In this document: piece after piece, positions 1-4,346 of the stretch | Layout of the letters: every line of letters starts with the position of its first letter | How positions within the stretch are numbered: position 1 is the first letter of the stretch | From: Chloroflexota bacterium | GTDB lineage: Bacteria > Chloroflexota > Dehalococcoidia > SZUA-161 | Assembly: GCA_016865955.1 (NCBI GenBank) | Contig: VGNW01000110.1 | Location: 1-7,326 of the forward strand | Reading direction: 5' to 3' | DNA length: 7,326 nt | Made by a program: the position numbers and the translations under genes | The notes under the pieces: generated by a model | The model's database searches: none | Told to the model about the DNA's origin: nothing | Seen by the model: only the letters and a program-made list of their open reading frames with translations

Positions 1-201
1 AGATGGCATAGTGTGCCCTGTCGAGTCGTCGTCAGGTATGATGCAAACATGGGTGAAACGCATTCTCAATACGAATGCAGCTACGGCGTGCCCCGCCTCA
101 TGATAGGAAATGCGCTCTCCAGGTAATAATTTAGTCATGTTACCGCATTTATTATAATCGAAGTGCCTCTTTCCCCTTTGTGCTTTCTTCTGGCTTGCCA
201 T
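1..201 (-). CDS. Stand-alone M41/FtsH-like zinc metalloprotease, N-terminal fragment
   Basis: This reading frame runs off the left edge, so only the first 67 residues are seen. It contains HEAGH at residues 34-38 (bases 88-102), the zinc-binding and catalytic motif of FtsH-type peptidases, followed by AVAAFVL and then an IIPDDDSTGH stretch that matches the strand after the motif in the M41 family. In FtsH the motif lies several hundred residues in, behind membrane segments and an AAA+ ATPase. Here nothing precedes it but a short Lys/Arg-rich leader, so this is a peptidase-only protein. The start is uncertain. ATG at 201 is the longest option, but a near-perfect promoter has its -10 directly against that ATG, which would put the transcript start inside the gene. 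ATG at 138 (residue 22), 12 residues before HEAGH, may therefore be the true start. Neither has a clear Shine-Dalgarno. Substrate unknown. Confidence 0.72.
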   Translation of the reverse strand, partial: MASQKKAQRGKRHFDYNKCGNMTKLLPGERISYHEAGHAVAAFVLRMRFTHVCIIPDDDSTGHTMPS

Positions 202-223
202 ATTATATAAATCGTAGTAGAAT
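195..223 (+). promoter_or_regulatory. Sigma70-type promoter for the membrane protein gene
   Basis: TTGCCA (195-200) and TAGAAT (218-223) are each 5 of 6 matches to the -35 and -10 consensus and are 17 bases apart. The transcript would start near 230, giving a leader of about 60 bases before the ATG at 290. The -35 overlaps the first codons of the divergent frame, and the -10 of the opposing promoter lies in this promoter's spacer. Confidence 0.5.
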
Positions 224-231
224 CTCGTCAA
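202..231 (-). promoter_or_regulatory. Sigma70-type promoter for the M41-like gene
   Basis: On the minus strand there is TTGACG (226-231, 5 of 6 consensus bases), an 18-base spacer and TATAAT (202-207, 6 of 6). The expected transcript start is near 195, inside the longest version of the M41-like frame, which argues for a start at 138. It overlaps the oppositely directed promoter at 195-223, so RNA polymerase could not occupy both at once. Seen by eye only. Confidence 0.55.
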
Positions 232-289
232 TATAGGGATTGCCGTTTCGGATACAGGGGACAACACGCCACACACAAAGGGGTGGACG

Positions 290-868
290 ATGCGGACGCA
301 GAGATTGTCCAAGGCTTTCTTCCTGGGTTCTTACCTCGGCGGCACCATTGCAACCTGGATTATCGGATGGGTGTTCTGGACTTATTCCTGGATATATTGG
401 GACTGGACATATTACGATTCAGATTACTTCGAACCCGAATTTCCAAAATGGTGGTTTATTCTACTTTCTCTGGTCATTCCCATATCCATTTATATATTTA
501 CAGTGGTCTGCGTCTTCATTTACAAGGCGTGGGCTTCTATTCAGGACGGATATGTTCGGACAGGCCCCTGCAAGGCTCTGGGTTTCCTGTTCATCCCGCT
601 TTTCAATCTCTACTGGATATTCCAGGCTTTCTGGGGATTCGCTGTTGACTTCAACAAATATGTCGTGAGAAATAATGTAACCGCAGCCCCCAGACTACCG
701 GAGGGCTTGTTTCTGGCATTTTGTATCCTTTATGTTGCCACCATCATACCTTTCGTCGGCATTGCAATAAGCCTGGCAAATTTCGTTATCGGCGCCATAC
801 TAATCAGCAAGGTCTGCGATGCGGTTAACGCCCTGCCGCCGCTGAGCCCGAAATCGAACCCGGTTTAG
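290..868 (+). CDS. Multi-pass membrane protein with FIPxFNxYW-type motif
   Basis: A 192-residue integral membrane protein of unknown function. Hydrophobic stretches at about 10-33, 54-78, 96-118 and 139-175 give four helices, or five if the last long one is a hairpin broken at the Pro-Phe-Val-Gly near 154. The third contains FIPLFNLYW (101-109) followed by FQAFWGFAVDFNKY, and the fourth ends in ISKVCDAVNAL (172-182). I recall this pairing from bacterial membrane proteins that sometimes carry an N-terminal GYF_2/DUF4339 domain. No such domain is present here and the C-terminus is a short Pro/Ser tail. The start is well supported by AAAGGGGTGG (277-286) just upstream. Two other frames are open across the same bases, but only this one gives a coherent helix pattern. 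It diverges from the M41-like protease gene, though no functional link is shown. Confidence 0.8.
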   Translation: MRTQRLSKAFFLGSYLGGTIATWIIGWVFWTYSWIYWDWTYYDSDYFEPEFPKWWFILLSLVIPISIYIFTVVCVFIYKAWASIQDGYVRTGPCKALGFLFIPLFNLYWIFQAFWGFAVDFNKYVVRNNVTAAPRLPEGLFLAFCILYVATIIPFVGIAISLANFVIGAILISKVCDAVNALPPLSPKSNPV

Positions 869-881
869 CCCTTCCCGTTGT

Positions 882-910
882 TTGAATAGAAAGCGCCGTT
901 GTGGCATAAT
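882..910 (+). promoter_or_regulatory. Promoter for the alpha/beta hydrolase gene
   Basis: TTGAAT (882-887) and CATAAT (905-910) are separated by 17 bases, and TGG precedes the -10 as in extended -10 promoters. The transcript would begin near 917, 12 bases before ATG 929. This decides the start of the next gene: the upstream in-frame TTG at 899 lies in the promoter spacer and could not be translated from this transcript. Confidence 0.45.
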
Positions 911-928
911 CCGCCCTGGCAGGTGGCT

Positions 929-1774
929 ATGAACCGGAAGATACACCACGTAGAGGGCACATTCAAAGGGCACAAAGGCCTCACCATCTACGAGCAGTGC
1001 TGGCTGCCCGAGGGCGATCTCAAAGCTATTTTGCTGGTAGCCCCCGGCCTTGCCGAGCACAGCGGGCGTTACATGAACCTGGTCCATTACTTCGTGCCCC
1101 GGGGTTACGCCATATGCGGGCTCGACCATCGCGGTCACGGCAAATCGGAGGGACTGCGCTGCCATATCGACAAGTTCTCCGATTATCTTACCGACCTCAA
1201 GACATTTTTTGACATAATACGCGGCGGACACAAAGGCACCAGGATTTTCCTCGTCGGGCACAGCATGGGCGCAACCATCGCGCTTGCCTATACCGTCCAG
1301 CATCAGAAAGACCTGGCGGGTCTTGTGCTCTCAGGCGCAGGACTGAAAGCCGGTTCGAGCATCACGCCGCTGCAGAGGGCAGCAGTTCCCATAGTCTCGC
1401 TGCTGTTCCCCAAGATGGGAGTCAGCGTGCTCGATGCCACAGCCATCAGCCAGGACAAGGCGGTAGTGGACGCCTATGTCAACGACCCGCTGGTATACCG
1501 GGGCAAGATTCGCGCCCGCCTGGGTGCGGAGATGCTGAAGACAATACAGAAACTGCCCTCGCAGCTTCCATCCATAACCCTGCCCATCCTGATCATGCAC
1601 GGCACTTTAGACAGGCTATGCGACCCCGAGGGCAGTAGGCTGCTATACGAAAGAGTAAGCTCTAAGGATAAGACTCTGAAGCTATACGAAGGCTTCCACC
1701 ACGAGATTTTCAACGAGCCGGGGCGCAACCAGGTCCTGGCAGATACAGCATCCTGGCTCGAAGCTCACCTTTAG
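929..1774 (+). CDS. Alpha/beta hydrolase, monoacylglycerol lipase type (Hydrolase_4)
   Basis: A 281-residue cytoplasmic serine hydrolase, with no signal peptide, predicted to cleave monoacylglycerols or similar esters. The catalytic triad can be read directly: Ser112 in the nucleophile elbow GHSMG (110-114), Asp228 in HGTLDRLCD, and His258 in GFHHEIFNE. The family strand LDHRGHGKS is at 65-73 and AEHSGRY at 42-48. The oxyanion-hole HG that normally precedes this is PG here (APGLAEHSGRY), a small deviation. The cap region is about 135-205. Length and the N-terminal EGTFKG...YEQCWLPEG pattern match the family. ATG 929 was preferred because AGGTGG lies at 921-926 and a promoter ends just upstream. 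A TTG start at 899 would add ten residues. The stop TAG overlaps the stop of the convergent gene by four bases. Substrate preference cannot be told from sequence. Confidence 0.93.
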   Translation: MNRKIHHVEGTFKGHKGLTIYEQCWLPEGDLKAILLVAPGLAEHSGRYMNLVHYFVPRGYAICGLDHRGHGKSEGLRCHIDKFSDYLTDLKTFFDIIRGGHKGTRIFLVGHSMGATIALAYTVQHQKDLAGLVLSGAGLKAGSSITPLQRAAVPIVSLLFPKMGVSVLDATAISQDKAVVDAYVNDPLVYRGKIRARLGAEMLKTIQKLPSQLPSITLPILIMHGTLDRLCDPEGSRLLYERVSSKDKTLKLYEGFHHEIFNEPGRNQVLADTASWLEAHL

Positions 1775-2370
1775 CCACGCCTCTTTGTCTTGCCAGTCTT
1801 GGGACGATCCCCTTTCCTGGAGGCTTCACAACTCGAACTAAGCGAGCTTGGCTTGAATCGGTATTTATATTTGCAGCTTTGAGCGCCACTGTTTAAACTC
1901 TCCACCAACTCCCCCTTAACCTTTCTGCCGGTCATTTGCTCGAGCGCAGTTTTATTGTAGTTAGTCGAGCAGATACATAGTTCAGGCCTCGGCTCAATAA
2001 TGCCGAGCCGAACCAGAATGCACATACAGCCGCCGTAAGTGTCTTTTACATCCGCTTCCCAGTAAAGGGTGTCCCCCTTCATCTCGAATCGCCTCTTGTG
2101 GGGCACTGTGCCGTCCAGCCACTGGCAGGCGCTCCCAATATCCATATCGGTGGGAGGCGTTCCCACGAAATCCCTGAACCCTTCGTAGCATGCCCTGCCC
2201 ATCTCTTCGAGCACCCTGTTTCTGGCCTTCTCGTCAAGCCCGAATACGCCTTTCATAATGCCCCGAACCAGGTTAGGCAAGACGGCTGGAGCCACAGTCT
2301 CGGTGTAAAGCTTAAGCACCTCAGCATCAACCTTGCCCTTGCTCACCTTAACTCCCAGCTTCTTAACCAT
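1771..2370 (-). CDS. Cysteine-rich protein of unknown function with paired CxC motifs
   Basis: I cannot assign a function to this 199-residue protein. The N-terminal half (about 14-70) is predicted helical. The C-terminal half carries GGCMC (C115, C117), then P129-E-L-C132-I-C134-S, then a helix with ELVESL (154-159) and a final Cys166 before KYKYRF. Further cysteines are C61, C82 and C181. The spacing CxC-x14-CxC-x31-C suggests metal or cofactor binding or redox chemistry. I recall similar C-terminal layouts in uncharacterised families such as DUF6144 or ATC-hydrolase-like proteins, but that match is weak. The tail from about 173 is Ser-, Lys- and Arg-rich and probably disordered. ATG 2370 is chosen over the in-frame ATG at 2412 because GGGGAGGG (2376-2383) sits at proper distance from it, while 2412 has no ribosome site. 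Its stop overlaps the lipase stop tail to tail. Confidence 0.78.
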   Translation of the reverse strand: MVKKLGVKVSKGKVDAEVLKLYTETVAPAVLPNLVRGIMKGVFGLDEKARNRVLEEMGRACYEGFRDFVGTPPTDMDIGSACQWLDGTVPHKRRFEMKGDTLYWEADVKDTYGGCMCILVRLGIIEPRPELCICSTNYNKTALEQMTGRKVKGELVESLNSGAQSCKYKYRFKPSSLSSSCEASRKGDRPKTGKTKRRG

Positions 2371-2475
2371 CTTTACCCTCCCCTTTCCACTCGACATTGA
2401 ATTAACAGGCATAAATTACCCGATAGCATCGGCAAGGAAGCCGCGCCACTTATGTAGAATAATCTGGAGTTAAAC

Positions 2476-2691
2476 CTACCTAGTCTTTATGCCGCGGTCT
2501 CTCAGTTCATAGAGCACAGCCCAGATAGCGAACAGAAAAGCCGCAATACCGAGCTGGACATAGGTAGCCGGCAACGCCACCCAAACATCGTCTATTACCG
2601 CCGTTATTATCCCTATGATGATGCACACGATCCCGACAAACCCTGCCAGCCTCGAAATCCAGAAATACTTCGTCGCCGGTTCTTTCTGCAT
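2476..2691 (-). CDS. Small two-TM membrane protein
   Basis: A 71-residue protein with two hydrophobic helices, about 15-34 (rich in Ile and Val) and 43-62 (AAFLFAIWAVL), joined by an IDDVWVALPATY turn. Both ends are charged: KEPATK at the N-terminus and ELRDRGIKTR at the C-terminus. The positive C-terminal tail suggests a hairpin with both ends in the cytoplasm. No known family was recognised. It is a convincing gene despite its size: AGGAGG stands six bases before the ATG, and a TATAAT element lies about 55 bases upstream. The Cys-rich gene follows on the same strand after 105 bases and may be cotranscribed, since no convincing terminator lies between them. Confidence 0.82.
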   Translation of the reverse strand: MQKEPATKYFWISRLAGFVGIVCIIIGIITAVIDDVWVALPATYVQLGIAAFLFAIWAVLYELRDRGIKTR

Positions 2692-2746
2692 CTTTCACCT
2701 CCTGCGGAGCGCTCGTTGACAGAGCGTCCTGTGTGAATTTTGGGGT

Positions 2747-2776
2747 ATTATATGCCACTACCGCGGGCAACCGCAA
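2747..2776 (-). promoter_or_regulatory. Promoter for the small two-TM protein
   Basis: A perfect TATAAT (minus strand, 2747-2752) lies 18 bases downstream of TTGCGG (2771-2776), a weak -35 with only the TTG conserved. The predicted start is near 2740, giving a leader of about 48 bases. In that leader a short inverted repeat, CGCTC/GAGCG with a 7-base loop (2710-2726), lies directly upstream of the ribosome-binding site. Confidence 0.45.
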
Positions 2777-2809
2777 GGGCGACACTTTAAACAGGCGGAT
2801 AAGAAACGA

Positions 2810-3370
2810 TTACTTTACGATGCGCCCCTTGAGGAAGGTGCTTGAGCCTGCTAGACATAAAGTATTAAAGACGAACCGATTGACCGGCAGGGGCAATACG
2901 CCCAGCCGCCACTGAATGAACTCGATTACAGCGCCTGCTTCCTGAACGGTGTCCAGGTAAGCATAGTTCACAGTGAAGCCGATGTCCTTTATAGTACCCT
3001 GCTGCAGGACTTCAATTCCCAGCTTCTGACAGGCATCCAGCCGCTTGTCGATGTCCTGAACCATGAAGCCGAGATGGTGTATTCTCCAGGGCGAGTCCGC
3101 AGGATGATTGAGGTGCACGCTTTCACCCTCGACCACCTGGATGAGTTCCACCTGCACCGGCCCCATGTAAGCCAGGGCGATCCGCAGCACGGGGTGAACT
3201 TCTTTTCCCTTCTCGATGCAGGGCTCGGGTCTTTCCTCCATCAGCATCCAGGGTCGCACACCGAGTGTATTTTTATAGTACGAGACTGTTTTATCTATAT
3301 CCCTGACCACATAGCCCACCTGCCCCAGCCCGGGCAGCCTCAGCTTCTTAGCGATAGAACTAGAAACCAT
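2810..3370 (-). CDS. VOC-superfamily protein (glyoxalase / methylmalonyl-CoA epimerase-like)
   Basis: A 186-residue cytoplasmic protein with two beta-alpha-beta-beta-beta modules of the vicinal oxygen chelate fold. Module one starts at GQVGYVVRDIDKTVSYY (16-32) and module two at HHLGFMVQDIDKRLDAC (98-114). The four metal-ligand positions can be aligned to Gln17, Glu75 (VQVELIQ), His99 and Glu150 (AVIEFIQ). The first is His in methylmalonyl-CoA epimerase and Gln here, which also occurs in the superfamily. The overall plan resembles epimerases, but the substrate cannot be fixed; an isomerase, lyase or dioxygenase role is equally possible. After Gln153 there is an extra tail of about 33 residues (154-186), hydrophobic and then basic, that the fold does not need. 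The start ATG 3370 has GGAG seven bases upstream and a TATAAT just beyond. It stands alone between a repeat region and a promoter gap. Confidence 0.88.
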   Translation of the reverse strand: MVSSSIAKKLRLPGLGQVGYVVRDIDKTVSYYKNTLGVRPWMLMEERPEPCIEKGKEVHPVLRIALAYMGPVQVELIQVVEGESVHLNHPADSPWRIHHLGFMVQDIDKRLDACQKLGIEVLQQGTIKDIGFTVNYAYLDTVQEAGAVIEFIQWRLGVLPLPVNRFVFNTLCLAGSSTFLKGRIVK

Positions 3371-3390
3371 CTTCTTGCTCCGGCTCCCGT

Positions 3391-3396
3391 ATTATA
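3391..3396 (-). promoter_or_regulatory. -10 element for the VOC gene
   Basis: TATAAT on the minus strand, 20 bases before the ATG at 3370. The transcript would start near 3384, so the leader is about 13 bases and consists almost wholly of the ribosome-binding site. I see no good -35 at 16-18 bases; a TTGCCC lies 20 bases upstream. Confidence 0.35.
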
Positions 3397-3439
3397 CTAC
3401 GTTGAGGGAAGAAAAGGGGCAAAAGGGTAATTACAAAAT

Positions 3440-3487
3440 GTAGGGGCGCATGGCATGCGCCCGAGGGCGAGGGCACCTCGCCCCTAC
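3440..3487. repeat. REP-like palindromic element with two adjacent hairpins
   Basis: The ends are perfect inverted repeats: GTAGGGGCG (3440-3448) against CGCCCCTAC (3479-3487). Two perfect inner hairpins lie inside: GGGCGCATG (3444-3452) with CATGCGCCC (3454-3462), 9-bp arms and almost no loop, and GGGCGAGG (3465-3472) with CCTCGCCC (3476-3483), 8-bp arms with a GCA loop. The outer and inner pairings compete, so the element can form one long stem or two hairpins. Elements beginning TGTAGGGGCG and ending CGCCCCTACG are, from memory, dispersed in many anaerobe genomes. No coding potential. On the minus strand it lies about 50 bases upstream of the VOC -10, and it is also downstream of the deaminase stop, where it could stop transcription. 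Confidence 0.7.
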
Positions 3488-3496
3488 GCTTAAATA

Positions 3497-3523
3497 TCAT
3501 TCTGAGCTTTAGCGGAGAATCTC
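3497..3523. repeat. Dispersed-repeat-like palindrome of the CATTCTGAG...AGAATCTC type
   Basis: The sequence pairs ATTCT (3499-3503) with AGAAT (3516-3520) around a GC-rich centre containing GAGC and GCGG. I recall this consensus, TCATTCTGAGCG...AGAATCTC, as a common intergenic repeat in Chloroflexota and other anaerobes; the copy here has TTTA in the centre. It lies only 10 bases from the REP-like element and 20 bases from the deaminase stop, so two repeat families are stacked in one gap of 173 bases. Confidence 0.5.
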
Positions 3524-3543
3524 CGTATCCACCACTGCGCTAC

Positions 3544-4101
3544 TTAAGTTCTCCCAAGCTTCTTAAACGCCCTCTTCAGCCCCTCTTCCTCTTCGCTGAG
3601 CTTGCGTTTGAGGTCTTCCAGGGTGAAGGTCTTGACGCCGGCGCCCTCCTCTTTCATGTGCACCGCGGTCAAACCGGCGTTGATTATCATCTTGGTGCAG
3701 ATGATGCACGGACCGTAAATCCGGCTCGTCTCCCCTCTCTTGGCGTTGTACTGCCCCTTGATCCGCTCGCTGTGCAGATACATCTCTCCACCCATGATGT
3801 TAACTCCGATGCGCGCCGCATTGATGATAGCGTTCTGCTCGGCATGGACGCTGCGGCACAGCTCATAGCGCTCCCCGGGCGGGATGCCCAGTTCTTTCCT
3901 GAGACATTTACCTGTGTCCAGACAGTGCTCCGTGCCCCGGGGAGACCCTACATAGCCGGAGCTTAGCTCCACGCCATCCTTGACAATTATGGCGCCGATG
4001 CGCCTCCTCAGGCAGGTGCTCATCTCGGCAGCGACCTTCGCCCGGTTCAGGAAGTGCTCGAATTTATCGGGTCTCTTGCGTTTTTGGGTGGGCTCTTGCA
4101 T
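3544..4101 (-). CDS. Deoxycytidylate (dCMP) deaminase, ComEB-like
   Basis: A 185-residue zinc enzyme that converts dCMP to dUMP, feeding thymidylate synthesis. The cytidine-deaminase motifs are complete: His86-Ala-Glu88 in HAEQNAI (zinc ligand and proton shuttle) and Pro131-Cys132-Ile-Ile-Cys135. The family core RRRIGAIIVKDG is at 32-43 and YVGSPRGTEHC at 50-60. Further cysteines at 30, 60, 66 and 82, the last three in the insert before HAE, could form the second, structural zinc site known from phage T4 dCMP deaminase; that is an inference. The C-terminus (160-181) is a charged helix rich in Glu and Lys. The start is clear: AAGGAG (4106-4111) stands four bases before ATG 4101. No allosteric-site residues could be assigned. 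It has its own strand block between two repeat-bearing gaps. Confidence 0.95.
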   Translation of the reverse strand: MQEPTQKRKRPDKFEHFLNRAKVAAEMSTCLRRRIGAIIVKDGVELSSGYVGSPRGTEHCLDTGKCLRKELGIPPGERYELCRSVHAEQNAIINAARIGVNIMGGEMYLHSERIKGQYNAKRGETSRIYGPCIICTKMIINAGLTAVHMKEEGAGVKTFTLEDLKRKLSEEEEGLKRAFKKLGRT

Positions 4102-4154
4102 GGTTCTCCTTAATTAGCGATTACTTCTACCGTGACTTCTTCAACCCTCTATAT

Positions 4155-4225
4155 CTCCCGCTCTTGGGGGATTTATAAATTGAGGGACACCACCAAACCC
4201 CCGGCAGGAGGAATCCTGCACCTCC
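4155..4225. repeat. Degenerate palindromic intergenic repeat (GCAGGA/TCCTGC hairpin plus G5/C5 tract)
   Basis: The clearest part is the hairpin GCAGGA (4204-4209), loop GGAA (a GNRA-type tetraloop), TCCTGC (4214-4219), with alternative pairing of GGAGG (4207-4211) to CCTCC (4221-4225). Upstream, TTGGGGG (4164-4170) faces CCCCC (4198-4202) across an AT-rich centre holding the palindrome ATTTATAAAT. Read on the minus strand, the order GTGCAGG, CTCCTGCC, GGGGGTTTGG, GTGTCCC matches a repeat I recall from Dehalococcoidia intergenic regions, here with several substitutions. An 83-codon open frame crosses it but looks like chance. Confidence 0.5.
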
Positions 4226-4321
4226 TTAGCCCTTTACGTCAAGGACGATGGCTGGATTATACTTTAATCATGCGGCAATACACAAGAAACCATCTCACAT
4301 ATACAGGGCTAACTCCTGAAG

Positions 4322-4330
4322 TGGTACAAT
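4322..4330 (+). promoter_or_regulatory. Extended -10 promoter for the nucleosidase-like gene
   Basis: TGG followed by TACAAT (4325-4330) matches the extended -10 pattern, with 5 of 6 hexamer bases. No good -35 was found (TACAGG at 17 bases). The transcript would start near 4337, leaving about 10 leader bases that hold GAGG (4338-4341) before ATG 4347. Confidence 0.4.
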
Positions 4331-4346
4331 ACCCATTGAGGTGTTT

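Noticed and set aside
240..668. Two plus-strand open frames overlapping the membrane protein (from 240 and 283)
   Set aside because: They lack helix patterns and ribosome sites. The frame from 290 has a Shine-Dalgarno and regular hydrophobic helices.
800..1303. 167-codon minus-strand open frame across the lipase
   Set aside because: It lies antisense to a hydrolase with a complete catalytic triad, has no family resemblance, and is open because of the codon use of the real gene.
2370..2412. Longer start at 2412 for the Cys-rich protein
   Set aside because: No ribosome site before 2412, while GGGGAGGG sits ideally before ATG 2370.
2420..2432. CCGAT/ATCGG hairpin as a terminator
   Set aside because: The stem is only 5 bp and no T run follows on either strand.
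2733..2915. 60-codon plus-strand frame
   Set aside because: It overlaps the promoter of the small two-TM gene and the end of the VOC gene on the other strand, with no ribosome site.
3440..3523. CRISPR array
   Set aside because: Repeats here are inverted and of two different kinds. There are no regularly spaced direct repeats and no cas genes.
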